A stretch of DNA of 42,343 nt from positions 1-42,343 of the forward strand of contig JBDTNL010000032.1 of the NCBI GenBank assembly GCA_039933785.1, given 5' to 3'. Shown here piece after piece: positions 28,362-39,554 of the stretch. The DNA comes from JBDTNL01 sp039933785 (lineage in GTDB: Bacteria > Acidobacteriota > Thermoanaerobaculia > Multivoradales > JAGPDF01). The notes under the pieces were generated by a model, which was not told where the DNA came from, searched no databases, and saw only the letters and a list, made by a program, of their open reading frames with translations. Position 1 is the first letter of the stretch, and every line of letters begins with the position of its first letter. The position numbers and the translations under genes are program-made.

Positions 28362-30122
28362 TCAGGCTCCGACCAAGGCGTGGGGGCCCGAGGCCTCCTG
28401 CTCTTCCGGCGCCGCCTGGATTTCTCCGGCGTCGAAAGCCTTCAGGAAGGCGGTCACGACCTTGGCGTCGAACCGGCTGCCGGCGAGCTTGGTGATGGTC
28501 TCGACGCCGAACGCCGGCGCGTAGGCACGCTGGTATGGACGGCTGGTCGTGATGGCGTCGAAGCAATCGGCCACCGCGACGATTCGCGCCAGCAGCGGAA
28601 TGTCTTCGCCCTTGAGCGCGTCCGGGTAACCGCGACCGTTCCAGGCCTCGTGATGCCAACGCACCGCGGGCAGCATCTCCCTGAGCTGATCGATCGGCGA
28701 GAGAATCTCGGCGCCGATCACGGGATGGAGCTTCATCTGCTCGTACTCGTCAGCCGACAGCACGCCGCCCTTTTTCAGGATGCGGTCCTCGATGCCGATC
28801 TTGCCGACGTCGTGCAGCAGAGCGCCGATCCAGACGCGGTGCAGGACTTCTTCCTTGAGAGAAAGATGCCGCGCGATGGTGCGACTGAACGCCGCCACGC
28901 GCTCCGAGTGGCCGCGGGTATAGGGATCCTTGGCGTCGATCGCGGCTGCGAAGGCGCGGATCGAACTGATGAACAGGTCGCGATTGACCTGCGCGGCGCG
29001 CTTGAGCTGCTCGACGTGACTCTGCACGTGGCCGCTCATGCGGTTGAAGTCCTGCGCCAGGGTCGCGATCTCTGCACCGACACCTTTGATCTCCACCCGC
29101 TGCCCAAAGTTCCCCTCGGCGATCTCGTGGCTGGTCGCCGCCAGACGTTGGATCGGATCGCTGATGCGGCGAGCGGCGAAGGCGGCGAAGACCAGCGAGA
29201 GGAGGACGAGGATCGCCGAAGCGATCAGGGTATTCCAAACCATGCGGCGGACGAACTCGAACGCGGCCGCGGCCGGCTTCTGCACGACTACCGCCCACCC
29301 CGTCTCGGTCACCGGGCTGACCTGTCCCAGCATGCTCTGCGTTTTGCCGCCGACTCGCAGGTCGTATTCCGAGGTGAGATTGAGCGGTTTGCGCAGGAAG
29401 TCGCGTACGAGATCTGAGGTCTGTACGGCTTGCCGCGTCGAGTCTTCGGCGCCTTCGCTCCACAGGATCTTGCCCTGGCTATCGATCAGAAAGACGTCGA
29501 CCGCGCCGCGAGCTTCCCGACGAAAGACCGCCTCGATCAACTGCAGGCGGGTCAGGGCCTCGACGATCAGGCGCGGCTCACTACCGCCGGGCGCGACGAT
29601 GGGAGCGGCCATGACCGCGAGCGGCTCGTTGTTGTCGGCGAGCTCGACGAAGCGATAGACCGGCTTCGAGTGGCTGCGCGCCTCTTCGAACGCCGTGTCG
29701 AGCGCCACCGACTTCGGTTCCGTGAGATTTACCGGCGCGAAGCGAATCCCCGTCCCGTCGCGATCCAACACGCGCAGGGCCAGCAGTTGCGGGTTGTTGC
29801 GCAAGAAGCTGCCGATGTAGGCGCCCACCCAGGGCTCGCGCAGGCGGTCGGTCGGAGAGTCTGGGCCGGGCGCTGCGAGCACCGCATCACCCAGTTGTGA
29901 GAGCTGACGGGTGGTGTTGGCCAGCGACTCGTTGAGCTCGCTCGAGAGGGCTTCCGCGGAGCGCGTGAGGTTGGTCTTTTCCTGAGTCTGCAGGTACTCC
30001 CGGTTCTGCCTCGCCAGGAGCAGATTGCTGATCAAAACGGGCACGATGCCCAGGACCAGCAACAGGACGAAGAGCAGGTGGCGAAGTTTCAGCCGGCTGC
30101 GGAGTTGATCGAGGGCGCCCAT
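28362..30122 (-). CDS. Membrane HD-GYP receptor (probable cyclic-di-GMP phosphodiesterase)
   Basis: The 586-residue protein has membrane helix 1 (about 14-36), a periplasmic Cache-like sensor domain (about 40-290) and membrane helix 2 (about 294-317). A HAMP domain (about 318-372) leads to an HD-GYP domain (about 382-565). The catalytic pair His437-Asp438 is in LLHDVGKIGIEDRIL, HHEAWNGRGYPD gives the GYP motif (498-500), and HSERVAAFS and HPVIGAEIL are present. HD-GYP proteins hydrolyse cyclic di-GMP to GMP or pGpG. The C-terminal 20 residues are Gln/Glu-rich and outside the domain. The ligand of the sensor is unknown. A candidate promoter lies about 85 bases upstream. Confidence 0.92.
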   Translation of the reverse strand: MGALDQLRSRLKLRHLLFVLLLVLGIVPVLISNLLLARQNREYLQTQEKTNLTRSAEALSSELNESLANTTRQLSQLGDAVLAAPGPDSPTDRLREPWVGAYIGSFLRNNPQLLALRVLDRDGTGIRFAPVNLTEPKSVALDTAFEEARSHSKPVYRFVELADNNEPLAVMAAPIVAPGGSEPRLIVEALTRLQLIEAVFRREARGAVDVFLIDSQGKILWSEGAEDSTRQAVQTSDLVRDFLRKPLNLTSEYDLRVGGKTQSMLGQVSPVTETGWAVVVQKPAAAAFEFVRRMVWNTLIASAILVLLSLVFAAFAARRISDPIQRLAATSHEIAEGNFGQRVEIKGVGAEIATLAQDFNRMSGHVQSHVEQLKRAAQVNRDLFISSIRAFAAAIDAKDPYTRGHSERVAAFSRTIARHLSLKEEVLHRVWIGALLHDVGKIGIEDRILKKGGVLSADEYEQMKLHPVIGAEILSPIDQLREMLPAVRWHHEAWNGRGYPDALKGEDIPLLARIVAVADCFDAITTSRPYQRAYAPAFGVETITKLAGSRFDAKVVTAFLKAFDAGEIQAAPEEQEASGPHALVGA

Positions 30123-30123
30123 T

Positions 30124-30145
30124 TCAGCGTCCGCTCAGCGTCCGC
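30124..30145 (-). repeat. Perfect 11-base tandem repeat before the HD-GYP gene
   Basis: The plus strand reads TCAGCGTCCGC twice in a row, immediately upstream of the HD-GYP start codon (30120-30122), and a partial third copy (CAGCGTC) follows a few bases on. The repeat lies in the untranslated leader, where it could be a binding site or a slippage product. Confidence 0.7.
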
Positions 30146-30206
30146 CGCCGCAGCGTCGTCGACCTGGGCGGTGGCCGATCATCCGGCGTAAGGGGTACAC
30201 GCGCGG

Positions 30207-30212
30207 AGTATA
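30207..30212 (-). promoter_or_regulatory. Candidate -10 box of the HD-GYP/Roadblock unit
   Basis: TATACT on the minus strand lies in the 106-base gap between the aroB stop and the HD-GYP start. It would give a leader of about 75-80 bases containing the tandem repeat. A CTGACC 14 bases upstream is a poor, short-spaced -35. Confidence 0.3.
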
Positions 30213-30228
30213 GAACAGCCCGACAGGG

Positions 30229-31325
30229 TCAGGTGGGCAGGCCGGGCGCCGCCAAGAAGCGCTGGAGCTCTTCGGCCACCTCTGCCCTCGGGAGGTCCGT
30301 CACCACCTCCCCGCGGCCTGCCGCTACCGGCAAAACCCAGTCGAGACTGCCTTCTCGCGCCTTCTTGTCGCGGCCCATCAGCACCTCGAGACCGGCGGCA
30401 TCGAGAGCTGGCAGAGCGGGCAGACCGAGGCGCAGAATCAACACCCGCACGCGGGCTGCGAACTCTGGATCGAGGCCGCGGCGAGACGCCAGGCGAAGCG
30501 CGAAGAGGATTCCGTACGCGACCGCCTCACCGTGCCGAAGACCCTGGTAGCCGAGCGCGGCTTCGATGGCGTGCCCCAGGGTGTGCCCGAAGTTCAGCAA
30601 TGCTCGCGCGCCGCGCTCGTCCGGGTCGCTCTCCACCACCGCGATCTTGGCCGCCGCTCCGGCGGCGACCACGCCCTCGAGCGCCGGAGGGGACCCGGCC
30701 AAGATCTCCTCGAGGCCGACCTCGATCCCAGACAGGAGATCGAGATCGAGCACCGCAGCCATCTTGATGGCTTCCACCAGGCCGGACCGGATCTCTTCGG
30801 GCGGCAAGGTGACCAGCCAGCGACCGTCCGAGACCACCCATGAGGGATGGTGAAACAGCCCCACGCTGTTCTTCGCCAGCGGCAGGTCGATGGCAGTCTT
30901 GCCGCCGATCGAGGCGTCGACTTGCGCGAGCAGCGTGGTCGGAAACTGCGCGTACTCGATGCCGCGGAGGAAGCAACCGGCCACGAACCCGCCGAGGTCG
31001 CCGACGCTTCCGCCGCCGAAGGTGATCAGCCGGCTGTCACGCTTGCCGCCTCCGGCGAGCATGTCTGCCCAGAGCGAGCCCGCGCGCTCGAGACTCTTCG
31101 CTGCCTCCCCGTCTTCCACCTCCAAGACCGTGAGGCGCGGAACCCGAGGACGTAACGACTCGATCAGGGCGCCATGCAGCGCCAGGACCCGCGGCGTACT
31201 GAGGACGAAGAGCGCGCGGCCGGCGAGCCACGGATCGAGGCCGGCGCGGGCCATCTCGAGTGCGCCGCCACCGACGAAGATCGGCGTCGTGCCCCCAGGA
31301 TGGCGGAGCGCTAGCTGGCACGGCA

Positions 31326-31326
<1 letters not shown>
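30229..31326 (-). CDS. aroB: 3-Dehydroquinate synthase
   Basis: AroB catalyses the second step of the shikimate pathway, from DAHP to 3-dehydroquinate. The 365-residue protein has the NAD-binding FGGGSVGDLGGFVAG, QFPTTLLAQVDASIGGKTAID, the metal-ligand region LVEAIKMA and LLNFGHTLGHAIE, and RHGEAVAYG. Its ATG shares one base with the aspS stop (TGATG), so it is read as part of the hisS-aspS unit. A larger open frame upstream is a shadow of aspS. AroC, the last enzyme of the same pathway, is encoded at 35585 on the other strand. Confidence 0.95.
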
Positions 31327-33100
<1,774 letters not shown>

Positions 33101-33104
<4 letters not shown>

Positions 33105-34402
33105 GACTTCTCCTCTTTCGAAACAGACCAAAGCAACGACTTCAGGTAAGGAACGAGATTGGAGCGATCCACGGCGCGCTGCGCGCGGTCGGCGGTGGTG
33201 CGAACGGTGACGGTATTCGAGGCGAGCTCGTCTTCCCCCAGGACCAGGATCGCGGGTGAGCCGAGGTGGTCGGCGTGGGCGTACGTCTTCGCCGGCGTCT
33301 CGGGGCCGAGACCCACGACCGGGATGCCTGCGGCGCGGAGCTCCTCGGCAAGTGCGGCGGCCAGGTCTGCGAGCTCTGGCGAGTCGCCCAGTGTCCGCAG
33401 TACAACCGATCCAGTCGGCATCAAGCGGGCACGCGAAGCGGCGGGAAGTACGTCGACCAGCCGGTCCTCGCCGATAGCGAATCCAACGCCATACGTCGAC
33501 TGCCCACCGAGCTCCTCGACCAAGCCCTCATAGGCTCCGCCACCGCAGATCGCGTTCTGAGCGCCAAGGCCCGCCGAAACAATTTCGAACACCGTATTGG
33601 TGTAGTAGTCGAGCCCCCGCACCAACCTCGGCGAGACTTCCGTCCTTACCTGAGCTTTTTGCAGTTCGGCACAGACCCCACGAAAGTGCGCGCGGCTCGC
33701 CTCAGTCAAATGATCGGCGAGCTTCGGCGCCCCTTCGAGAAGCACCTGCTCCGCGGGGCTCTTCGAGTCGAGAATCCGCAGCGGATTGGTCGCCAGGCGT
33801 CGCCGGCTGTCCTCGCCGAGCTGCTCGCTAAAAGGCTCGAGGTAGGCCACCAGGGCTTGCCGATAGTTCCGGCGTGACTCCGCGTCACCGACTGTATTGA
33901 TCTGCACGACCAAATCCCCGAATCCCAGCTCGCTCAGGAAGCGCCACAGCATGAGCACGACCTCGACGTCCGGACCGGTCGAGCCCGCCGCGGTCGCACC
34001 GATCCACTCCGCGCCGATTTGATGAAACTGCCGATAGCGACCCTTCTGCGGACGCTCGTAGCGAAACTGTGGACCGATGTAAAACAGCTTCACCGGCTGC
34101 GGCAGCGCATGCATCCCGTGCTCGACGTAAGCCCGGACCACGGAGGCCGTGCTCTCCGGCCTGAGGGTCACGTTGCGCCCGCCCTTGTCGACGAAGCTGT
34201 ACATCTCCTTGCCGACGATGTCGGACGACTCGCCAACGCCGCGGGCGAAAAGCTCAGTGTCTTCGAACATGGGGGTGCGGATCTCACCGAACCCGTAGAG
34301 CCCGAACACGCGTCGAGCCGTGGCCTCGACGGCCGCCCAAATCGCCGTCTCCGGCGGCAGCAGATCGCGCGTTCCCTTCACCGCCTGCAGACGCTTCGCC
34401 AT
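33101..34402 (-). CDS. hisS: Histidyl-tRNA synthetase
   Basis: This class II enzyme charges tRNA-His. The 433-residue protein starts KRLQAVKGTRDLLPPE and has motif 2 TLRPESTASVVRAYV and FRYERPQKGRYRQFHQIG. The histidine-specific GLDYYTNTVFE follows, then a C-terminal anticodon-binding domain (VVGLGPETPAKTYAHADHLGSPAILVLG). The start ATG shares one base with the stop of the carbonic anhydrase-like gene, and the stop overlaps aspS. hisS-aspS adjacency is common in bacteria. Confidence 0.97.
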
Positions 34403-34929
34403 CAGTGACCCTTCCCGAGCGCCGCGCTGTAGCGGTCCTTGAGCTCGACGTAACGCCGCGCGATGGCCGGAATTTCCTCACGTTCGCTGTCGCGAAGAGG
34501 ACGCGCCAGGCGAGCCGGGACGCCCATCACCAGCTGCCCGGAAAGGACTCTCATTCCGGGCGGCACCAGCGCTCCGGCGCCGACCTGCGCTCCCGCCTCG
34601 ATCACCGCGCCGTCCAGCACGCGCGCCCCGATGCCGATCAGGCATCCGTCCTCGAGCGTGCAACCATGCAGCACGCAGGAGTGTCCGATCACGACGTCGC
34701 TCCCGATGGTGAGGGCAAAACGCTGATGCGTCACGTGCAGGATCGTGCCGTCCTGTACGTTGGTGCGGCGGCCGACTCGAATCCGGTTCACGTCGCCGCG
34801 CGCTGCCGTGTGAAACCAGAAGGAGCTGTCGTCGCCGATTTCGATATCGCCGCAGAGCTCCGCCGACGGGGCGAGGAAAACGCGCTCGCCGAGGCTGGGC
34901 AAAACGCCGGCGTAAGGGTAAAGAGGCAC
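34402..34929 (-). CDS. Gamma-carbonic anhydrase-like hexapeptide protein
   Basis: A 175-residue left-handed beta-helix protein of the YrdA/CaiE/gamma-carbonic anhydrase family. It has the N-terminal YPYAGVLPSLGERVFLAPSAELCGDIEIG, RGDVNRIRVG, and NVQDGTILH, with VIGHSCVLHGC supplying the three zinc-type ligands His65, His83 and His88. I placed the start at the GTG at 34929 because family members begin there; the frame continues to a TTG at 34980, which would add 17 non-conserved residues. The stop overlaps hisS by one base. Carbonic anhydrase activity is not certain for YrdA-type proteins. The 199 bases before it hold the divergent promoters for this gene and the thioesterase. Confidence 0.85.
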   Translation of the reverse strand: MPLYPYAGVLPSLGERVFLAPSAELCGDIEIGDDSSFWFHTAARGDVNRIRVGRRTNVQDGTILHVTHQRFALTIGSDVVIGHSCVLHGCTLEDGCLIGIGARVLDGAVIEAGAQVGAGALVPPGMRVLSGQLVMGVPARLARPLRDSEREEIPAIARRYVELKDRYSAALGKGH

Positions 34930-35114
34930 GTCGAAACACCAGCTTGCGCCGGCTACTCCCGCGCCGTCGAGGGATGGCAATAGCTATCGCGAAACCCAGT
35001 CCCAACCATAGAGCTCCTTAGATACGGGGCCAGTCCAGGGCGCAGCTTCCGAGCAGAGCGGCAACCTCGCCAAAATCATAGCGCACTGCCTATGCGAAGA
35101 CGGGTGCTCGCTAG

Positions 35115-35120
35115 TACAGT
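35115..35120 (+). promoter_or_regulatory. Candidate -10 box of the thioesterase-aroC unit
   Basis: TACAGT ends 8 bases before the ATG at 35129. No Shine-Dalgarno sequence is present between them and no -35 is clear. Confidence 0.4.
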
Positions 35121-35128
35121 CTCGCGCC

Positions 35129-35560
35129 ATGAGCGAGGTGGTCAGGCACCAGATCCACGTCGAGGTCCGCTACGCCGAGACCGACCAGATGGGCGTCGTG
35201 CACCACGCCAACTATCTGGTCTGGTTCGAGCTCGCGCGCACCGCGCTCTGCGCGCAGGGTGGATTCCACTACGCGGACATCGAACGCCTCGGCTACTTCC
35301 TTCTGGTGACCGGAGCGGAGTTGTCTTACCGCCGCGGCACGCACTACGGCGAAACTGTCGAAGTCGTGGCTTGGGTCGAGCGCTTCGCCAGCCGGGGGCT
35401 CCGTTTCGCGTACGAGGTCCGGCACGGAGAAGACCTCTGCGCCACGGGTGCTACCGAGCACATTTGGGTGAATCGCGAGACCGGCAAGCCTTGCCGGGCG
35501 CCGGAAACCGTCCGCGCAGCCTTCGCTCGCCTCGCCGGGCTCGACGCTCCCGTCGCCTAG
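35129..35560 (+). CDS. Acyl-CoA thioesterase, YbgC/4-hydroxybenzoyl-CoA type
   Basis: A 143-residue hot-dog thioesterase. VRYAETDQMGVVHHANYLVWFE contains the catalytic Asp19 and the family HxxNYLxWFE motif, followed by helix and strand segments such as GAELSYRRGTHYGETVEVVAWV. YbgC proteins hydrolyse acyl-CoA and associate with the Tol-Pal system in some bacteria; no tol genes are here. It leads a two-gene unit with aroC, 24 bases downstream. Confidence 0.88.
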   Translation: MSEVVRHQIHVEVRYAETDQMGVVHHANYLVWFELARTALCAQGGFHYADIERLGYFLLVTGAELSYRRGTHYGETVEVVAWVERFASRGLRFAYEVRHGEDLCATGATEHIWVNRETGKPCRAPETVRAAFARLAGLDAPVA

Positions 35561-35584
35561 CGCGTGTTAGATTTCGCGGCGCCC

Positions 35585-36766
35585 ATGCGCCGCATCCGAT
35601 TCACCACTGCCGGCGAAAGCCACGGCCCAGGCCTCACCGCGATCCTGCAGGGATTGCCGAGCGGGCTCGCGGTCGATTTCGACCTGATGGCCAACGATCT
35701 CGCGCGCCGCCAGCACGGCTACGGCCGCGGGCGGCGGATGCAGATCGAACAGGATACGGTCGAAGTCCGTGGCGGCGTGCGCGGCAGCGAGACCATCGGC
35801 TCGCCGATCGCGTTGTGGATCGCCAATCGCGACTATGCCAATTGGCAAGGCGTGATGCACCCGCAGACTCTCGATCAGGCCAAGGTCGAGGGGCGTCGGG
35901 TGCATTCTCCCCGGCCCGGGCACACCGATCTCGCGGGCGGAATCAAATATCTCCGCCATGATCTGCGCGACATCCTCGAGCGCGCCTCGGCGCGGGAGAC
36001 CACGGCACGCGTCGCTGCGGGAGCCTTCGCCCGCATGTTCCTGCGCCAGGCCGGGATCGAGATTCGTAGCGGCGTGCGCTCGCTCGGTCCGATCGGCTTG
36101 GGACTTCCGGCTCCGACCTGGGGAGACCTCCAGGGTGTCGACGAGTCCTCGCCCTTGCGCGCCATTCATCGCCACCTCGAGGCCGACATGGTGCGTCTAG
36201 TGGACGAGACCAAGGCGGCGGGCGACACCCTCGGCGGTGCGGTCACGGTGATCGCGCACGGAGTGCCTCCCGGGCTCGGTTCACACGTGCACTGGGACGA
36301 GAAGCTCGACGGCCGTCTCGCCCAGGCTCTGATGTCCGTGCATGCGGTGAAGGCGGTCGAGATCGGCTCGGGGATCGTCGCCAGCGCCGGCCACGGCAGC
36401 GCCGCGCACGATGCGATCGCCCGCGACGCCGCAGGGCATTGGGTCCGCCCCACCAACCGCGCCGGCGGCCTCGAAGGTGGGGTTACCAACGGCGAAGACC
36501 TCGTGCTCACCGCGTTCAAGAAGCCCATCGCGACACTGCGCACGGGGCTTCCCAGCGTCGACCTCGATACGCTCGAGGCCGCGACCTCGCAATACGAGCG
36601 CAGCGACGTCACCGCCCTGCCGGCGGCCGGCGTCATTGCCGAAGCCATGGTTGCATTGGTGCTCGCGGATGCGCTGCTGGAGAAGGTGGGTGGCGATTCG
36701 ATGGCCGAGTTCCGCGCTCACCTGGCGACGACGCTCGCGCAGCAGAGCGCCTGGCCCGCAGGCTGA
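35585..36766 (+). CDS. aroC: Chorismate synthase
   Basis: AroC converts EPSP to chorismate using reduced FMN. The 393-residue protein starts MRRIRFTTAGESHGPG and has the signatures QHGYGRGRRM, SPRPGHTDLAGGIKY, ERASARETTARVAAGAFA and TNRAGGLEGGVTNGED. The start at 35585 fits these; a GTG seven codons earlier is possible. A TAGATT 11 bases before it could be a further promoter. The gene ends 7 bases from the stop of the convergent glgA. Confidence 0.96.
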   Translation: MRRIRFTTAGESHGPGLTAILQGLPSGLAVDFDLMANDLARRQHGYGRGRRMQIEQDTVEVRGGVRGSETIGSPIALWIANRDYANWQGVMHPQTLDQAKVEGRRVHSPRPGHTDLAGGIKYLRHDLRDILERASARETTARVAAGAFARMFLRQAGIEIRSGVRSLGPIGLGLPAPTWGDLQGVDESSPLRAIHRHLEADMVRLVDETKAAGDTLGGAVTVIAHGVPPGLGSHVHWDEKLDGRLAQALMSVHAVKAVEIGSGIVASAGHGSAAHDAIARDAAGHWVRPTNRAGGLEGGVTNGEDLVLTAFKKPIATLRTGLPSVDLDTLEAATSQYERSDVTALPAAGVIAEAMVALVLADALLEKVGGDSMAEFRAHLATTLAQQSAWPAG

Positions 36767-36773
36767 AGGTAGC

Positions 36774-38237
36774 TCAGGCTCCGGCGAGACGCCGGTAAAG
36801 ATCCAGGTACAGCAGACCCTGGCGGTCCCAGGAAAAGTCCTCGGCCATGCCGCGGCGCACCAAGCTAGTCCAAGCCTCCGGATGCCGCCAGGTTTCAAGA
36901 GCGGAGCCCAAGGCCCAGCCCAGCCCTTCGTGGTTGTAGTCGTCGAACACGAAACCGGTTCCCTGCCCGGTCAGCCAGTCATAGTCGCGCACCGAATCGG
37001 CGAGGCCGCCCGTGCGCCGGACGACAGGAACGGTGCCGTAGCGCAGGCTGTACATCTGATTTAGGCCGCAGGGCTCATATAGAGAAGGCATCAGGAAGAT
37101 GTCGCTCCCCGCCTCCACCCAGTGGGCGAGCTGGTTGTTGTACCCGCGGTAAAAGTACGCCCGGCCCGGGAACGAGAGCGCGATATGCCCCAGCATGGTC
37201 TCGTACTCGCGGTCGCCGCTGCCCACCGCCACCAGCTGCATGTCGTGGTTGGAGAGAAACCATGGCAGGGACTGGCGGAGGAGATCGATACCTTTTTGCT
37301 TGGTGAGTCGGGTCACGATGCCGACGAGCGGAGTCTCCGGCCGGTAGCCGAGGCCGATGCTGTGGAGGAGATCTTCCTTGTTGCGGATCTTCCCGGTGAG
37401 GTCTTCGCAGTCGTAGTGATGCGGGATCAGCGGATCGGTCGCCGGATTCCACTCGTCGGTATCGACGCCGTTCAGGATGCCAACGAGGTCCCCGGATCGC
37501 CGCTGGAGCAATGACTCCAGACCCGATCCGTACTCGGCCGTTTGGATCTCGCGCGCATGCGTCGGGCTCACCGTCGAGAGCGCGGTCGCATAGACGCAGC
37601 CGGTGCGCAGGAAGTTGATTCGACCAGCCGCCACGTCCTCGCGCGGCAGCAGGTTGGCGTGCTCCGCCAGATCCAACTGGCCGAGCACGCCGCTGTCGAA
37701 AACTCCCTGATAGCCGATGTTGTGGATGGTGAGCAGTGTGCGCGTGGCACTGAACAAGTTGTCCCACCCGTAGTGCGTGCGCAGGTAGAGCGGCAGCAGC
37801 GCGGCGTGCCAGTCGTTACAGTGGAAGACCTGCGGGCTCCACCCCATGCGCTGGCAGGCTTCGATCGCGGCTCGCGCCAGGAACGCCATGCGCAGCGCGT
37901 CGTCCTCACCGCCGGTGTAGATCGAGGGCCGGTCGTAGAGCGGCGGGCAGTGGATGAAATACATCCGCGGGCCGCCGTCGGGCAGGGGCGCGCTCACCAG
38001 ACTGAAGGTCAGGCGCTCTGCGCCGCAGTCGACCGGTACATCGCGGGCGAACTCGACGACTTCGAATCCCCTGCCGCTGGTGTCGATGCTCGAATACAAG
38101 GGGGCGATCAGCCGAGCGTCATGGCCAGCCCTCGCCAGGTAGCGCGTTAGGCCCGCGACCGCATCGCCGAGCCCGCCGGTCTTGGCGAACGGCGTGACTT
38201 CGGCCGAAACCAGGCAGACCCGTGCCGCTTCCCCCAT
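36774..38237 (-). CDS. glgA: Glycogen synthase
   Basis: GlgA transfers glucose from ADP-glucose to a growing alpha-1,4-glucan. The 487-residue GT5 protein has SAEVTPFAKTGGLGDAV (ADP-glucose-binding KTGGL at 19-23), FHCNDWHAALLPLYLR, GVDTDEWNPATDP, IVTRLTKQKGIDLL and LMPSLYEPCGLNQMYSLRYGTVPVVRRTGGL. The length is normal. It starts 3 bases after the glgC stop, so the two are translated together. Confidence 0.96.
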   Translation of the reverse strand: MGEAARVCLVSAEVTPFAKTGGLGDAVAGLTRYLARAGHDARLIAPLYSSIDTSGRGFEVVEFARDVPVDCGAERLTFSLVSAPLPDGGPRMYFIHCPPLYDRPSIYTGGEDDALRMAFLARAAIEACQRMGWSPQVFHCNDWHAALLPLYLRTHYGWDNLFSATRTLLTIHNIGYQGVFDSGVLGQLDLAEHANLLPREDVAAGRINFLRTGCVYATALSTVSPTHAREIQTAEYGSGLESLLQRRSGDLVGILNGVDTDEWNPATDPLIPHHYDCEDLTGKIRNKEDLLHSIGLGYRPETPLVGIVTRLTKQKGIDLLRQSLPWFLSNHDMQLVAVGSGDREYETMLGHIALSFPGRAYFYRGYNNQLAHWVEAGSDIFLMPSLYEPCGLNQMYSLRYGTVPVVRRTGGLADSVRDYDWLTGQGTGFVFDDYNHEGLGWALGSALETWRHPEAWTSLVRRGMAEDFSWDRQGLLYLDLYRRLAGA

Positions 38238-38240
38238 GGT

Positions 38241-39509
38241 TCAGATCTCCGTACCCGGTTCGATGACGGCGTCGCGCGGGACGACGATGATGCCGCCCCG
38301 AATGCAGTAGTTGTCCGCGTCGGCGTGCTGCACTCCGGCCACGTTCAGCAGCTTCGAGCCGTCACCGATGCGGGCGTTGAAGTCCACGATTGCGCCCTTG
38401 ACCTCGCAGTTGCGTCCGATGCCGATCGAGACCTCGCCCTCGCTCGGGATCGAGAACACGGTGTGCGAGTTGGCGCCCATGATCACGCTCCGTTCGATCA
38501 CCGCGCCCTCGCGGACCATGGCGCGGATGCCGATGATCGACTCGCTGATCCGGCTGCCGGAGATGATGCTGCCCTCGCAGAGGATCGAGTTGTCGACCGC
38601 GCAGTTATGGACTTTGGTCCCCGGCAGAAAGCGGCCGTGGGTGAAGATCGGCCGCTTCGGGTCGTAGAGATCGAGCGGCGGCATCGGCAACGCGAGCTCG
38701 AGATTCGCTTGATGGAAATGGGGGATGGTTCCGATGTCGCGCCAATAGCCGCTGTGCGGAAAGGCGTACACCCGGTAGTCGTGGATCGCCGCGGGAATGA
38801 TGTCGCGCCCGAAGTCGGGCTCGGCGGACCCGAGGAGAAGCTCCGAGAGCACCCCGGTCTTGAAGACGTAGATGCCCATGCTCGCCAACAAGAGACCGGG
38901 CTCGAACGGCAATCCGAGGGCGCGCAGCGTACGTTCGTCCGCGGTCAGACGGTCAAGCACATTGGCGTCGCTCGGCTTCTCGACGAATTCCACGATGCGG
39001 CCGTTGCTGTCGACGCGCATGATGCCGTAGCCGGGTGCGTCCTCGCGCCGTACCGGTTTCAACGCGATGCTGATGTCGGCGCGCCGGCTGCGATGGCTGG
39101 CGACGAACTCCTCCATCCGCATCAGATAGAGCTGATCTCCCGACAGGACCAGCACTTCGGTCGGGCTGACCTCGGTGAGTTGATGGAGGTTCTGGCGCAC
39201 GGCGTCGGCGGTGCCCTGGTACCAGTCGCGATTGGTGAGGCCCTGCTCAGCCGCCAGGATGTCGACGAAGCCACCGTTGAAGATGTCGAAGTGGTAAGTC
39301 TGCACGATGTGCCGGTGCAGGCTGGCGCTGTTGAACTGGGTGAGGACGTAGATCCGGTCGATGCCGGCGTGCAGGCTGTTGCTGATCGGAATGTCGATGA
39401 GGCGGAACTTGCCGCCGACGGGAACGGCGGGCTTGGCGCGCTCGCGGGTGAGGGGCCAGAGCCGGCTACCCTGCCCACCGCCGAGTACCGCCGTGATGAC
39501 ATTCCTCAT
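38241..39509 (-). CDS. glgC: Glucose-1-phosphate adenylyltransferase
   Basis: GlgC makes ADP-glucose, the committed step of glycogen synthesis. The 422-residue protein has LGGGQGSRLWPLTRERAKPAVPVGGKFRLIDIPISNSLHAG, an allosteric-site-type N terminus. The substrate motifs QGTADAVRQNL and VEFVEKPSD follow, with a C-terminal left-handed beta-helix (VREGAVIERSVIMGANS). GGGGAGG about 5 bases before the ATG supports the start. It lies 45 bases after the sugar dehydrogenase gene and 3 before glgA. Confidence 0.96.
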   Translation of the reverse strand: MRNVITAVLGGGQGSRLWPLTRERAKPAVPVGGKFRLIDIPISNSLHAGIDRIYVLTQFNSASLHRHIVQTYHFDIFNGGFVDILAAEQGLTNRDWYQGTADAVRQNLHQLTEVSPTEVLVLSGDQLYLMRMEEFVASHRSRRADISIALKPVRREDAPGYGIMRVDSNGRIVEFVEKPSDANVLDRLTADERTLRALGLPFEPGLLLASMGIYVFKTGVLSELLLGSAEPDFGRDIIPAAIHDYRVYAFPHSGYWRDIGTIPHFHQANLELALPMPPLDLYDPKRPIFTHGRFLPGTKVHNCAVDNSILCEGSIISGSRISESIIGIRAMVREGAVIERSVIMGANSHTVFSIPSEGEVSIGIGRNCEVKGAIVDFNARIGDGSKLLNVAGVQHADADNYCIRGGIIVVPRDAVIEPGTEI

Positions 39510-39554
39510 CCGCGCCTCCCCTGTCGAATCATCGAAATCGAAGCCGCGACAAGG

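Noticed and set aside
30174..30187. GCCG-ATCATC-CGGC hairpin as a terminator
   Set aside because: The stem is only 4 base pairs and no T-run follows.
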